Below, in pieces: positions 1 to 9,198 of a stretch of DNA of 64,000 nucleotides. Numbering within the stretch: the stretch's first letter is position 1; each line of letters begins with the position of its first letter. The notes below the pieces were generated by a model. That model was not told the DNA's origin, searched no databases, and was given only the letters and a program-made list of their open reading frames with translations. The DNA comes from Argonema galeatum A003/A1 (GTDB lineage: Bacteria > Cyanobacteriota > Cyanobacteriia > Cyanobacteriales > Aerosakkonemataceae), in assembly GCF_023333595.1 (NCBI RefSeq), contig NZ_JAIQZM010000004.1:96417-160416 (forward strand), read 5' to 3'. A program made the position numbers and the translations under genes.

Positions 1-4
1 CTGA

Positions 5-3000
5 ATGTTCACCCACGTCAAGTCCACCATTCGACACATTGCGCCAGATAACCTAACGGGGCGATCGCTAATTAAGGTGGTCTATGTCGTGCTAGAGCCG
101 CAATATCAGAGTGCTTTATCGGCAGCGGTTCGCTCGATAAACCAAAATAATCAAAACATTGCGATCGAAATTAGCGGTTATCTGCTAGAAGAACTCAGAG
201 ATCCTGAGAACTACGCGGACTTTAAGCGGGATGTCGCCAAAGCCAACATTTTTATTGCTTCGCTGATCTTCATTGAAGACTTAGCAGACAAGGTAGTTGC
301 CGTTGTGGAACCCTTGCGCGACAAGCTCGACGTTGCGGTAGTCTTCCCATCGATGCCCCAGGTAATGCGCCTGAACAAGATGGGTAGCTTCTCGATGGCG
401 CAGTTGGGCCAGTCCAAGAGTGTAATAGCACAATTCATGCGGAAACGCAAGGAAAAATCTGGTGCTGGGTTCCAAGACGGGATGCTGAAACTGCTGCAAA
501 CTTTGCCAAAAGTCCTCAAATACCTACCGATGGACAAAGCCCAGGATGCCCGCAACTTCATGCTAAGTTTCCAATATTGGTTGGGCGGTTCCTCCGAGAA
601 CTTGGAAAACTTCATGTTGATGCTGGCGGACAAATATGTCTTTAAAGGACAGCATAAAGTCCAGTTCCAAGATCCAGTCACCTATCCCGACATGGGTATT
701 TGGCATCCCTTGGCACCGAATATGTTCGAGGATATCAAGGAATACTTCAACTGGTACAACAGCCGCAACGAGATCCCAGAAGATTTAAAAGACCCCTTAG
801 CACCCTGTGTTGGTTTGGTGCTGCAACGCACCCACCTCGTCACCCGCGACGATGCACACTATGTGGCGATGGTACAAGAATTAGAAGCGATGGGCGCAAA
901 GGTAATTTCCGTATTTGCCGGGGGGTTGGATTTCTCTAAACCTGTGGATGCGTATTTCTACGATGCAGCTAGCAAAACAACAATCGTAGATATAGTAGTT
1001 TCACTGACTGGCTTTGCCCTAGTTGGTGGCCCAGCAAGGCAAGATCATCCGAAGGCAATTGATACCCTAAAACGGTTGAATCGTCCTTATATGGTGGCTT
1101 TGCCTTTGGTGTTCCAAACTACTGAAGAATGGCAAGATAGCGATTTGGGACTGCACCCGATTCAAGTGGCGTTGCAGATTGCGATTCCCGAATTGGATGG
1201 TGCGATCGAACCAATTATACTATCGGGTCGGGATGGAGCGACGGGAAAAGCGATCGCACTGCAAGATCGGATTGAAGCGATCGCCCACCGCGCATTAAAA
1301 TGGGCTAACCTGCGTCGCAAACCCAAACTAGATAAGAAAGTTGCCATAACAGTATTCAGCTTTCCACCAGATAAAGGCAACGTCGGTACTGCGGCATATC
1401 TAGATGTATTCGGCTCAATTTATGAGGTAATGAAAGCCCTCAAACAGAACGGTTACGACCTGCCAGAATTGCCAGAATCTGCCGAAAAACTGATGCAAGA
1501 AGTCATCCACGACGCCCAAGCACAGTACAGCACCCCCGAACTGAATATCGGTTACAAAATGTCAGTATCAGAGTATGAGGAATTAACTCCCTACTCGGTG
1601 CGCTTAGAAGAAAATTGGGGGCCGCCACCCGGTCATCTTAACAGCGACGGACAAAACTTATTAATTTACGGCAAACACTTCGGAAATGTCTTCATCGGCG
1701 TACAGCCAACCTTTGGTTATGAAGGCGATCCGATGCGGTTGCTGTTCTCCCGTTCTGCCAGTCCGCATCACGGTTTTGCCGCTTACTATACCTATCTAGA
1801 ACAAATCTGGAAAGCGGATGCCGTCCTGCATTTCGGTACTCACGGATCTTTGGAATTCATGCCAGGAAAACAGATGGGAATGTCTGGTGACTGTTATCCT
1901 GATTCCCTGATTGGCAAAATTCCCAACCTCTATTACTATGCGGCAAATAATCCTAGCGAAGCCACAATTGCCAAACGTCGCAGCTATGCCGAAACTATCA
2001 GCTATCTGACACCACCAGCAGAAAATGCCGGACTCTACAAAGGTTTGAAAGAACTAAGCGAATTAATTGCTTCTTATCAAACTTTGAAAGATACCGGACG
2101 CGGCGTTTCAATTGTGAATACGATCGTGGATAAATGCCGGTTGGTCAATCTGGATAAAGATATCGATTTTTCAGATAAAGATGCCAGAGATTTAACATCT
2201 GAAGAACGGGATAATATCGTCGGTTCTGTCTATCGGCGGTTGATGGAAATTGAATCGCGGTTATTACCTTGTGGTTTGCACGTGATTGGGAAACCGCCGA
2301 GTGCAGAAGAAGCGATCGCAACTTTGGTAAATATTGCCAGTCTCGATCGCAAAGAGGATGAACTTCTCGGTTTACCTCGCATTATTGCAAATAGCATCGG
2401 ACGTGATATCGACGAAATTTATTGCAATAACAATCTGGGTATTTTGTCAGATGTCCAATTATTGCAAGAAATCACCCTAGCTAACCGCGCCGCTGTTAGC
2501 GCATTGGTGAAAGAACAAACCGACGCCGACGGTCGAGTTTCTCTCGTTTCCAAGCTCAACTTCTTCAATATGGGTAAGAAGGAACCTTGGATCGAAGCAT
2601 TGCAAGAATCTGGATTTCCCAAAGTCGATCCAGAAGCAATCAAACCGTTATTTGAGTATTTGGAATTCTGCCTCAAACAAATTTGTGCAGATAACGAATT
2701 AGGCGCATTGCTGAAAGCTTTGGAAGGCGAATATGTTCTACCTGGGCCTGGTGGCGACCCCATCCGCAACCCCGATGTATTGCCAACTGGTAAGAACATT
2801 CACGCCTTAGATCCCCAATCAATTCCCACAGCAGCAGCAGTGGCATCTGCCAAGATTGTAGTCGATCGATTGCTCGATCGGCAACGTCAAGAAACTGGCA
2901 ATTGGCCGGAAACAATTGCTTGCGTTTTGTGGGGAACTGATAACATCAAAACCTACGGTGAATCCCTCGCTCAAATTATGTGGATGGTGGGAGTAAAACC

Positions 3001-3973
3001 CGTACCCGATGCTTTGGGACGAGTGAACAAATTGGAACTACTTTCTTTAGCAGAATTAGGGCGTCCCCGAATTGATGTTGTGATTAACTGTTCGGGAGTT
3101 TTCCGGGATTTGTTCATTAACCAGATGAACTTACTCGACCAAGCTGTCAAGATGGCGGCGGAAGCAGACGAACCATTGGAAATGAACTTTGTTCGCAAAC
3201 ACGCTTTAGAACAAGCCGCCGAAATGGGAATTAATTTGCGGCAAGCTGCTACTCGCGTGTTCTCTAATGCTTCCGGTTCCTATTCTTCTAACATCAATTT
3301 GGCGGTAGAGAATAGCACTTGGGATAGCGAAGCTGAGTTACAGGAAATGTACTTAACTCGCAAATCTTTTGCTTTCACATCTGATAGTCCCGGTACAATG
3401 GAACAGTCACGCAAGATTTTTGAAACTGCACTGAAATCTGCTGATGTGACGTTCCAAAATCTCGATTCTTCCGAGATTAGCTTAACGGATGTTTCCCACT
3501 ATTTCGACTCTGACCCCACCAAAGTGGTAGCTACTTTGCGCGGCGATGGCAAAACGCCAGCTTCGTATATTGCTGATACTACCACCGCGAATGCACAGGT
3601 CCGATCGCTATCAGAAACCGTGCGTTTAGATGCGCGTACCAAACTACTCAATCCCAAGTGGTATGAGGGTATGCTTTCTCACGGTTACGAAGGTGTGCGC
3701 GAACTCTCCAAACGGTTAGTAAATACGATGGGTTGGAGTGCAACCGCTGGCGCTGTGGATAACTGGATTTACGAGGATACTAACAGCACGTTTATTCAGG
3801 ATGAGGAAATGCGGAATCGTTTGATGAATTTGAATCCTCATTCTTTCCGCAAGGTTGTTTCCACTTTGTTGGAAGTAAACGGTCGCGGTTATTGGGAGAC
3901 GAGTGAGAGTAATTTGCAAATGTTAAGAGAGTTGTATCAGGAGGTTGAGGATCGGATTGAAGGGGTAGAATAG
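5..3973 (+). CDS. chlH: Magnesium chelatase subunit H (ChlH)
   Basis: The large porphyrin-binding subunit of Mg-chelatase inserts Mg2+ into protoporphyrin IX with ChlI and ChlD, the first committed step of chlorophyll synthesis. The protein has 1322 residues, the usual cyanobacterial length, and starts with [12 protein letters not shown], which I recognise as the normal ChlH N-terminus, so the gene is complete although its promoter lies outside the window. A DUF3479-like N-terminal region (about residues 20-180) is followed by the long CobN/Mg-chelatase domain, including [15 protein letters not shown] near residue 609. No other chlorophyll gene is adjacent, and the next gene points the other way. 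I see no frameshift. Confidence 0.97.
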   Translation: MFTHVKSTIRHIAPDNLTGRSLIKVVYVVLEPQYQSALSAAVRSINQNNQNIAIEISGYLLEELRDPENYADFKRDVAKANIFIASLIFIEDLADKVVAVVEPLRDKLDVAVVFPSMPQVMRLNKMGSFSMAQLGQSKSVIAQFMRKRKEKSGAGFQDGMLKLLQTLPKVLKYLPMDKAQDARNFMLSFQYWLGGSSENLENFMLMLADKYVFKGQHKVQFQDPVTYPDMGIWHPLAPNMFEDIKEYFNWYNSRNEIPEDLKDPLAPCVGLVLQRTHLVTRDDAHYVAMVQELEAMGAKVISVFAGGLDFSKPVDAYFYDAASKTTIVDIVVSLTGFALVGGPARQDHPKAIDTLKRLNRPYMVALPLVFQTTEEWQDSDLGLHPIQVALQIAIPELDGAIEPIILSGRDGATGKAIALQDRIEAIAHRALKWANLRRKPKLDKKVAITVFSFPPDKGNVGTAAYLDVFGSIYEVMKALKQNGYDLPELPESAEKLMQEVIHDAQAQYSTPELNIGYKMSVSEYEELTPYSVRLEENWGPPPGHLNSDGQNLLIYGKHFGNVFIGVQPTFGYEGDPMRLLFSRSASPHHGFAAYYTYLEQIWKADAVLHFGTHGSLEFMPGKQMGMSGDCYPDSLIGKIPNLYYYAANNPSEATIAKRRSYAETISYLTPPAENAGLYKGLKELSELIASYQTLKDTGRGVSIVNTIVDKCRLVNLDKDIDFSDKDARDLTSEERDNIVGSVYRRLMEIESRLLPCGLHVIGKPPSAEEAIATLVNIASLDRKEDELLGLPRIIANSIGRDIDEIYCNNNLGILSDVQLLQEITLANRAAVSALVKEQTDADGRVSLVSKLNFFNMGKKEPWIEALQESGFPKVDPEAIKPLFEYLEFCLKQICADNELGALLKALEGEYVLPGPGGDPIRNPDVLPTGKNIHALDPQSIPTAAAVASAKIVVDRLLDRQRQETGNWPETIACVLWGTDNIKTYGESLAQIMWMVGVKPVPDALGRVNKLELLSLAELGRPRIDVVINCSGVFRDLFINQMNLLDQAVKMAAEADEPLEMNFVRKHALEQAAEMGINLRQAATRVFSNASGSYSSNINLAVENSTWDSEAELQEMYLTRKSFAFTSDSPGTMEQSRKIFETALKSADVTFQNLDSSEISLTDVSHYFDSDPTKVVATLRGDGKTPASYIADTTTANAQVRSLSETVRLDARTKLLNPKWYEGMLSHGYEGVRELSKRLVNTMGWSATAGAVDNWIYEDTNSTFIQDEEMRNRLMNLNPHSFRKVVSTLLEVNGRGYWETSESNLQMLRELYQEVEDRIEGVE

Positions 3974-3986
3974 TTGTAACCCAACG

Positions 3987-4018
3987 ATTGTAGAGGCATA
4001 ATATTATGTCTCTACAAT
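3987..4018. terminator. Hairpin after chlH
   Basis: Arms ATTGTAGAG and CTCTACAAT enclose an AT-rich palindromic core, 14 bases after the chlH stop and between two convergent genes. It could end transcription from both sides. There is no long T run, and the stem resembles the core of the MITE-like repeats at 18445 and 41371, so it may equally be a repeat remnant. Confidence 0.5.
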
Positions 4019-4085
4019 TACTGATTATAATCTATTAAATTAGCTAGATAGTGTCTTGAGTCTAGCTGCACAAAAAATAGGAAGT

Positions 4086-5471
4086 TTATAATCCCAATAT
4101 TTGCCGTTTCTTTACTTGAAATTCTTCCTCAGTAATAATTCCTTTTTCTCGCAAAGAAGCAAGCTTTTCTAGTTCATCAATATAAGAAGAATTAACTAAT
4201 GGAACCGCTATAGATGGCGTTTTTTTACCTAGCCTTTTCTTTTCAATTTGTTCTTTTATATTTTCAAATTGCTCTTGTTCTTGTCGAATAAACATAACTG
4301 TATTTTCATCTTTACTTGCATCAAATATACCCCCTTTTGACTCTTGACTTCCGAAAAAAGAAAACTGAATATACCCGCTCATAATTGGGCCAGCTATCTT
4401 GAATTGTATAGCTGAGATATGTTCAATTAGTATTTCCTTATCGCCTTTAAATCCATGATTCATAAACGCTAAGAAGCCTTGACGTTTTATACGAATTTTG
4501 TCTTCTAGTAGCTCTAGTTGGCCATTTACTCCCTTAGCTACAATAATAACTCCATCAGATACAGGTGCAACTGGCGAAGATTGAACTGAAGAATTAGAAT
4601 TTTCTACAGAACGATTGAGATTACTTTTAATTTTTGCTGCTTGTTTCCGAAGTTCATCAGCAAATTCTACAGCGACCAATTCATCTATACACTCTTCAAT
4701 TTCAGCTAAATTTGTGCATAACTGAATATTTTTCCTAGCAGTAGATTTCAAGGTTTCTCTAGCCTTCCCAGTCTCAGATATGGTTGATAAAGCTGAACTT
4801 TTACGATACTCAGAAATAGACTTTAGCTCAGTTATTTCTCGCACCTTTGTTACTGTGGATTCTGAGGCTATTAGCTTTAAACTTTCAACTTTATCGTTGG
4901 AAGTTATGAGCAGTTTTGCTAGCTCAATATAATGCCCTGTAAGTTGCTTTTGTAGGTCATATATAGGATCTAATATATCTCCTACAGCTACTTTGACTCG
5001 ACTCCAAAATCCTTTATTTAATTCTTCTTGCCTTTGATTTTTGGCTGCTTCTAACTCACTGATCCTAAGTTTGGTTGAGGAAATAGTTTCTATTATTTTT
5101 CGAGTATTTGAATCTTCCGTCTCTGACCAATATCCACTTTCAAACGCCTGCTTACCTATTTGTTCAAGCTCGGACGATAAGCTAATAAACTCTTGTTTAA
5201 CATTCTCTAAATTTGTTTCTGACTCTTTTAAACTTGTTACTGCTTCTGAACTTAATTCTTGCAGATTTGCCAAGCGCTTCGTAATCTCCTTAATTGCTGA
5301 TTTTAAACTTATTCCTTCACAAACAATAAAAGTATTAGTATTCTCAAAAAGCCAGTAGTAAGCTTGATTAATTTCGCCATTACTTGCTTCCAAAGCTTTT
5401 TGGCAATCACTCAAACTAGCATTGGTTTTTTCTTGTAGTTCTTTAATGAGTTTTTCTGAAATGTCTGTCAT
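4086..5471 (-). CDS. TS-N/UBA, coiled-coil, PH-like and SHOCT domain protein
   Basis: No function is known to me. The first 45 residues resemble the TS-N/UBA-like helical domain of elongation factor Ts (KELQEKTNASLSDCQKALEA). Long predicted coiled coils follow (about 55-300). Residues 305-405 look like a bacterial PH-like or DUF4429 domain (GVNGQLELLEDKIRIKRQG). The last 35 residues form a SHOCT motif (YIDELEKLASLREKGIITEE). SHOCT and PH-like domains usually mediate oligomerisation or membrane association. There is no signal peptide. Base composition is AT-rich compared with chlH, which fits an accessory gene. It stands alone and converges on chlH. Confidence 0.75.
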   Translation of the reverse strand: MTDISEKLIKELQEKTNASLSDCQKALEASNGEINQAYYWLFENTNTFIVCEGISLKSAIKEITKRLANLQELSSEAVTSLKESETNLENVKQEFISLSSELEQIGKQAFESGYWSETEDSNTRKIIETISSTKLRISELEAAKNQRQEELNKGFWSRVKVAVGDILDPIYDLQKQLTGHYIELAKLLITSNDKVESLKLIASESTVTKVREITELKSISEYRKSSALSTISETGKARETLKSTARKNIQLCTNLAEIEECIDELVAVEFADELRKQAAKIKSNLNRSVENSNSSVQSSPVAPVSDGVIIVAKGVNGQLELLEDKIRIKRQGFLAFMNHGFKGDKEILIEHISAIQFKIAGPIMSGYIQFSFFGSQESKGGIFDASKDENTVMFIRQEQEQFENIKEQIEKKRLGKKTPSIAVPLVNSSYIDELEKLASLREKGIITEEEFQVKKRQILGL

Positions 5472-5640
5472 GGCCTAGACTAAGTAAGTAGCTATACATA
5501 TCCTAACTATATCATTGTTTTGATAAAGTAACCTATTAAAGCCTTGGATAAGATAATAAATTTATATTAAAAATAATTTAAATAAGTTAATATTTTTACT
5601 GGAATATTAAGTAATCATGCAATAGAGACATTAAATTAAA

Positions 5641-5757
5641 GCTAGTTATTGGAAAAAGTTACAAACTATACAAATAGTTATGCAAGAATGGATTGAGACT
5701 GCACAAGAGTTGGGGCGTCCGATACCTGAAGCAAAAGGTCGTTTGATGTTTGCTTAA
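5641..5757 (+). pseudogene. Remnant of a HicB-family antitoxin
   Basis: In the frame ending at TAA 5755-5757 the bases read ...MQEWIETAQELGRPIPEAKG and then RLMFA. This is the typical C-terminal end of HicB antitoxins (W-I-E-x-A-x-E-x-G-x-P-I-P-E-P-K-G-R-L). The RNase-fold body and the hicA toxin are missing. Whether the short ATG-started piece at 5680 is expressed cannot be told. It marks a lost toxin-antitoxin locus beside the intact brnTA pair. Confidence 0.7.
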
Positions 5758-5767
5758 ATGAAAAATG

Positions 5768-5835
5768 GCGATCGCGTAGACTGCTTTTTGCGATCGCGAA
5801 GCGTGCGCGACAGCACGTATCGCACTCCCATTTTC
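5768..5835. repeat. Small dispersed repeat containing HIP1 sites
   Basis: Two GCGATCGC octamers with GCGAAGCGTGCGCGACAGCA between them and the following gene form a GC-rich palindromic block unlike the AT-rich surroundings. I recognise this type from filamentous cyanobacteria, where such small repeats are scattered between genes. No coding role is visible. Confidence 0.5.
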
Positions 5836-5866
5836 TCCCAAAATGCGATCGCGTTTATGATATCTT

Positions 5867-5897
5867 AGTAAGTAGATACGTTTTGTATATACTTACT
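5867..5897. promoter_or_regulatory. Palindrome, likely autoregulatory operator of brnTA
   Basis: AGTAAGTAGATAC and GTATATACTTACT are 13-bp inverted arms with one mismatch around a 5-base centre, ending one base before the brnT ATG. BrnT-BrnA complexes are known to repress their own promoter through the ribbon-helix-helix antitoxin, and such proteins bind palindromes of this sort. The site replaces any visible Shine-Dalgarno sequence for brnT. Confidence 0.6.
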
Positions 5898-5898
5898 C

Positions 5899-6183
5899 AT
5901 GCCATTTGAATGGAATGAAGGCAAAAACGCCCAAAATCTGAGAAAACATGGCATTAGCTTTGAAGAAGCTCAAGAAATCTTTGACGGAATTGTTTTTACC
6001 GCCATTGATGAGCGTTTTGACTACGGAGAAATCCGAGAAATCAGTATCGGTGCAATACAAGGTGTCGTTATCGTCACCGTAGTGCATACTGAAAGAAATG
6101 GAGTTATCCGCATCATTTCTGCCAGAAAAGCCACTCCACAAGAAAGAAAAACCTACTATGACTATCTCGCCGAAACGACTTGA
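5899..6183 (+). CDS. brnT: BrnT family toxin (ribonuclease)
   Basis: This is the toxin of a type II toxin-antitoxin pair; BrnT proteins have a RelE-like fold and cut RNA to stop translation. The 94 residues carry family hallmarks: FEWNEGKNAQNLRKHGISFE at the N-terminus, a central FDYGEIREISIG strand region and RIISARKATPQERKTYYDY near the end. Length is normal. It overlaps the antitoxin start by 26 bases, in the usual toxin-first order. Expression is probably controlled by the palindrome directly upstream. The reading frame is intact, so the system may be active. Confidence 0.92.
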   Translation: MPFEWNEGKNAQNLRKHGISFEEAQEIFDGIVFTAIDERFDYGEIREISIGAIQGVVIVTVVHTERNGVIRIISARKATPQERKTYYDYLAETT

Positions 6184-6406
6184 AGAATTAAAAAACCTCC
6201 CAGAAGACGCCATTGATACATCTGATATTCCTGAGTTAGATGCGAATTTTTGGTCAAAAGCAAAACTGGTAAAACCCATCACCAAAAAATCCATTTCTAT
6301 CAGGGTTGATAGCGATGTGTTAGATTGGTTTAAAAGCCAAGGAAAGGGTTATCAATCTTTGATGAATGCTGTTCTGCGAACCTATGTTGAACATCAGAAG
6401 GATTAA
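6158..6406 (+). CDS. brnA: BrnA family antitoxin
   Basis: The protein neutralises BrnT and binds operator DNA with a C-terminal ribbon-helix-helix fold (KKSISIRVDSDVLDWFKSQG). I chose the ATG at 6158 (MTISPKRLEELKNLPED) because it gives the normal length of 82 residues and a short overlap with brnT; an upstream ATG at 6098 would add 20 residues read from within brnT that do not look like the family. The pair probably forms one transcript. Confidence 0.9.
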   Translation: MTISPKRLEELKNLPEDAIDTSDIPELDANFWSKAKLVKPITKKSISIRVDSDVLDWFKSQGKGYQSLMNAVLRTYVEHQKD

Positions 6407-6453
6407 CGAGTCAAATTCAAAAATAAGCAAACTTTCACCTTGTTAATTTCGAT

Positions 6454-7029
6454 ATGAATGCTTTAACCGTCAATTTCAATTCCATAATTAAACTGACAGA
6501 CGAGCAATTTTTCCAGCTATGTCAGGATAACCGCGATTTAAGATTTGAACGCAATGCTAATGGAGAATTAATTATTATGCCCCCAACTGGAGGAGAAACA
6601 GGAAACCGCAATGGTAGATTGACTCAACAGTTATTCAACTGGACAGATGTTGATGGAACTGGAATCGCTTTTGACTCTTCCACTGGGTTTAAATTACCAA
6701 ATGATGCAGACCGTTCTCCTGATACAGCTTGGATACCTTTAGAACGTTGGAATACGTTAACTAATAAACAACAACAGAAATTTATTCCCCTTTGTCTTGA
6801 TTTTGTAGTTGAATTACTTTCGCCAAGTGACAGTTTAAGTGCAACTCAAAAGAAAATGCAGGAGTATATAGATAATGGTACTCGTTTGGGGTGGTTCATT
6901 GTTCGAGCTTCGCGGCGGGTAGAAATTTATCGCCAAGGTCAAGAAGTTGAAATTTTAGAATCTCCTGTTAGTTTGTCGGGAGAGGATGTTTTACCTCGAT
7001 TTATCCTAAATCTTGAACCAATTTGGTAA
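6454..7029 (+). CDS. Uma2 family (DUF820) putative nuclease
   Basis: Uma2 proteins have a PD-(D/E)XK nuclease-like fold and are very numerous in cyanobacteria; their biological role is not established. The 191 residues show the family pattern: SPDTAWIP (acidic residue), DFVVELLSPSDS (acidic residue in a strand) and KKMQEYIDNGTRLGWFI (lysine helix and strand). Residues expected for metal binding are therefore present. It follows brnA by 47 bases and precedes the methyltransferase by 42 bases on the same strand. Its last 18 codons belong to the segment duplicated at 8867. Confidence 0.88.
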   Translation: MNALTVNFNSIIKLTDEQFFQLCQDNRDLRFERNANGELIIMPPTGGETGNRNGRLTQQLFNWTDVDGTGIAFDSSTGFKLPNDADRSPDTAWIPLERWNTLTNKQQQKFIPLCLDFVVELLSPSDSLSATQKKMQEYIDNGTRLGWFIVRASRRVEIYRQGQEVEILESPVSLSGEDVLPRFILNLEPIW

Positions 7030-7250
7030 ATCCATACTAATCTGATCTCAGTCAACAAATTAGTCACAACAATGATAGATGGTAAAGCAATTTCTATTTC
7101 CCTCTTTGCAGGTGCTTTTGGTCTAGACCTGGGTATAGAACAAGCGGGATTTCACACAATAATTGTAGTTGAAAAAGACCGCGATGCGACAAAAACGATC
7201 GCTCTCAATCGACCTCATCTTCAAGAAAGTACCGTTCCCAGAGAAATCGA
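6975..7250 (+). repeat. Donor copy of a duplicated segment
   Basis: The segment runs from the 3' end of the Uma2 gene through the intergenic space into the first 60 codons of the cytosine methyltransferase. A second, slightly diverged copy lies at 8867-9143 in the same orientation. Identity is high in the methyltransferase part and lower in the intergenic part. Confidence 0.9.
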
Positions 7251-8247
7251 AAAAGTTAGTACCCAAGATTTACTTGCAGAAGGAGGAAGAGTTTTAAAAT
7301 TAGACCGCGTTTTACGTCCTGGTGAAGTAGACTTAGTGACTGGTGGCCCACCTTGTCAGCCATTTAGTACCGCCGGAAAAAGAGGTTCAGTGATAGACCC
7401 TCGCGGCAGTTTATTTATGCAGTTTATTCGCATCGTTAAAGAAGTGCAACCGCGTTTTTTCTTAATGGAAAATGTGAGAGGTTTGCTTTCTGCACCTATT
7501 CGCCACAGACCAATTAATCAAAGGGGAAAAAATTATCCACCATTAGAACCTGATGAAATGTCAGGTGCGGCGTTGAGAGTGGTATTAGCAGAAATGAAAG
7601 AACTAGGCTACAGTGTAGTTTATAATCTTTTAGAAGCAGCAGATTACGGCGTTCCCCAAAACAGAGAACGGGTAATATTTATTGGTTCTAGAGATAGCGA
7701 AGCTGCTACATTTCCTCTCGCTAAATATTCCAAAAATGGCAAAAGTTTACCTAAGTGGCGTACTTTAAGAGACGCTTTAACAAGTTTAGTCGATCCAGAA
7801 ATAGAATTTATCGCTTACTCAGAAAGCAGATTAAAGTATTTAAAATTACTAAAAGCAGGACAAAAATGGAGAGATTTACCAGCAGAATTAATCAAAGAAG
7901 CAATGGGAGGCGCTTACAATTCAGGAGGCGGAAAAGTTGGGTTTTATAGAAGATTATCTTGGGATAAGCCTTCACCAACAGTAACGACAAGTCCTCATCA
8001 GAAAGCAACAGATATGTGTCACCCTGTAGAATTGCGTCCTTTAAGCGTGGGCGAATGTGCAAAAATTCAAACTTTCCCGGATCGCTGGATTTTTCATGGT
8101 TCAGTAACTTCTAAATACAAACAAATTGGTAATGCAGTTCCAGTATTGCTAGCTAAAGAAATTGGTAGTTATCTTTTCGACTTAATTCAAGGAAATAAAC
8201 CAAAAGGTAAAGAAATCGCCGAACAACTATCACTGTTTTCTCTATAA
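7072..8247 (+). CDS. DNA (cytosine-5-)-methyltransferase
   Basis: It transfers a methyl group from S-adenosylmethionine to carbon 5 of cytosine in a specific DNA site. All main motifs are visible: FAGAFGLDLG (motif I, residues 11-20), GGPPCQPFSTAG with catalytic Cys95 (IV), ENVRG with Glu133 (VI), DYGVPQNRERVIFIG (VIII), and QIGNAVPVLLAKEIG (X). The 391 residues are a normal length. The recognition site cannot be read from the sequence. No intact restriction endonuclease adjoins it; a convergent broken gene at 8360-8536 may be the lost partner. It may now act alone or as a protective relic. Confidence 0.95.
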   Translation: MIDGKAISISLFAGAFGLDLGIEQAGFHTIIVVEKDRDATKTIALNRPHLQESTVPREIEKVSTQDLLAEGGRVLKLDRVLRPGEVDLVTGGPPCQPFSTAGKRGSVIDPRGSLFMQFIRIVKEVQPRFFLMENVRGLLSAPIRHRPINQRGKNYPPLEPDEMSGAALRVVLAEMKELGYSVVYNLLEAADYGVPQNRERVIFIGSRDSEAATFPLAKYSKNGKSLPKWRTLRDALTSLVDPEIEFIAYSESRLKYLKLLKAGQKWRDLPAELIKEAMGGAYNSGGGKVGFYRRLSWDKPSPTVTTSPHQKATDMCHPVELRPLSVGECAKIQTFPDRWIFHGSVTSKYKQIGNAVPVLLAKEIGSYLFDLIQGNKPKGKEIAEQLSLFSL

Positions 8248-8279
8248 ACTTTGTAGGACTTACCCAGCTGGCTTGTTAA

Positions 8280-8343
8280 GTAGGGTGAGTCAGAAGTGAA
8301 ACCCTCATTTATCGATTTATAACGAAAGTCTGACACACCCTAC
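8280..8343. repeat. Inverted repeat after the methyltransferase gene
   Basis: GTAGGGTG and TCAGA are mirrored by TCTGA and CACCCTAC around a roughly 35-base centre. It sits 32 bases after the methyltransferase stop and may work as a terminator, but the shape suggests a MITE remnant. The bases just before it (TAGGACTTAC) match the terminal motif of the elements at 12732 and 31789. Confidence 0.5.
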
Positions 8344-8359
8344 AACTACTATTTTGGAT

Positions 8360-8536
8360 TTAGCTAGCAGCCAATTCAGCAAAAGCCTTGTCAATTCTTT
8401 GTAACATATTTCTTACATGGTTTTCAACAAGTTCATAATCTATATGAATCCTATCCCAAAATTCCTTACCAGCAATGCGAGGAATTGCAGGTGTTTTTGG
8501 AAATGTCCATTGACCTAAATCAAAAGCTGCTATAGC
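8360..8536 (-). pseudogene. C-terminal fragment of an unidentified protein
   Basis: On the minus strand an open frame ending at TAA 8360-8362 reads FDLGQWTFPKTPAIPRIAGK, then EFWDRIHIDYELVENHVRNM and LQRIDKAFAELAAS. It has no start codon and begins at a CTAGGGGC-type repeat that seems to have cut the gene. It converges on the methyltransferase, so a restriction endonuclease is a reasonable guess, but I do not recognise the family. Roughly 58 residues survive. Confidence 0.55.
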
Positions 8537-8665
8537 TAGGGACTAGGGGCTTTCTTGCTAGGGGCGAGCGTTGAGGGAAGAGGGAAAAGGTTACTCCGTA
8601 AGGGATTATGAACCAGAGGTAAGAGTTGGAGTTGCCCTAACCGCCAAGGCGGTTGCTATATAAAC
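8530..8665. repeat. CTAGGGAC repeat and GCCNNGGC hairpin
   Basis: TATAGCTAGGGACTAGGGGC at the left and AACCGCCAAGGCGGTTGCTA at the right are the same two blocks that bound the repeat modules before kdpC and the short kdpD. Here the middle is different. The rest of the gap 8248-8722 holds the inverted repeat and gene fragment listed separately; I see nothing else in it. Confidence 0.6.
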
Positions 8666-8749
8666 AAAGGATTTTGATGAATACCTAATTCTTTGTTACC
8701 GTAGTTACACAACCATTTAAGAATGATTAAGGAGTTAACCAAAAAATTT

Positions 8750-8908
8750 ATGCAGAGTTTCACATTTCATTCTCAAGTAAACTCAGACGGGATATTACGT
8801 TTAGAAATTCCTGTTGAGGCCACAAACACAGAACTACAAGTTACCGTCACGGTTGAACCTGTTGCTGTCGGGAGAAGATGTTTTACCTGGATTTGTCCTA
8901 AATCTTGA
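8750..8908 (+). pseudogene. Antitoxin-like N-terminus joined to duplicated Uma2 end
   Basis: The first 38 residues (MQSFTFHSQVNSDGILRLEI, then PVEATNTELQVTVTVEPV) look like the N-terminal half of small cyanobacterial antitoxin-like proteins with a swapped-hairpin start; this is a resemblance, not a firm assignment. At 8867 the sequence switches to the duplicated Uma2/methyltransferase segment read in another frame, giving a short nonsense tail. A start 27 bases upstream at 8723 is possible. The gene is broken by the duplication junction. Confidence 0.55.
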
Positions 8909-9143
8909 ATCAATCTGGGAAATTCATACTAATATTATCTCAGTAAACCAATTCGTCAACAGCAATGATAGACGGTAAAGCTATTTCTATTTCCCTCTTT
9001 GCAGGTGCTTTTGGTCTAGACCTGGGTATAGAACAAGCGGGATTTCACACAATAAGTGTAGTTGAAAAAGACCGCGATGCCACAAAAACGATCGCTCTCA
9101 ATCGACCTCATCTTCAAGAAAGTGCAGTTCCCAGAGAGATCGA
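8867..9143 (+). repeat. Second, truncated copy of the Uma2-methyltransferase junction
   Basis: This copy corresponds to 6975-7250 with a one-base length difference before the methyltransferase start. The left junction interrupts an antitoxin-like gene and the right junction falls at codon 60 of the methyltransferase. The direct orientation and about 1.9 kb spacing could allow recombination that deletes the intact methyltransferase. Confidence 0.9.
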
Positions 9144-9177
9144 TGCTATACTCCAAGATTTGTTAAACTTAGAGTGA
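8965..9177 (+). pseudogene. Truncated copy of the cytosine methyltransferase
   Basis: The 70-residue frame copies the start of the 7072 gene (MIDGKAISISLFAGAFGLDL) with few changes, then ends in an unrelated tail, DAILQDLLNLE. It keeps motif I for S-adenosylmethionine binding but lacks the catalytic PCQ motif and the DNA-recognition region, so it cannot methylate DNA. Whether it is translated is unknown. It lies 21 bases before the second Uma2 gene. Confidence 0.9.
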
Positions 9178-9198
9178 AAGTAACACTAAGATTATATC

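Noticed and set aside
6098..6157. Longer brnA start
   Set aside because: The extra 20 residues are read within brnT and do not match BrnA proteins of usual length.
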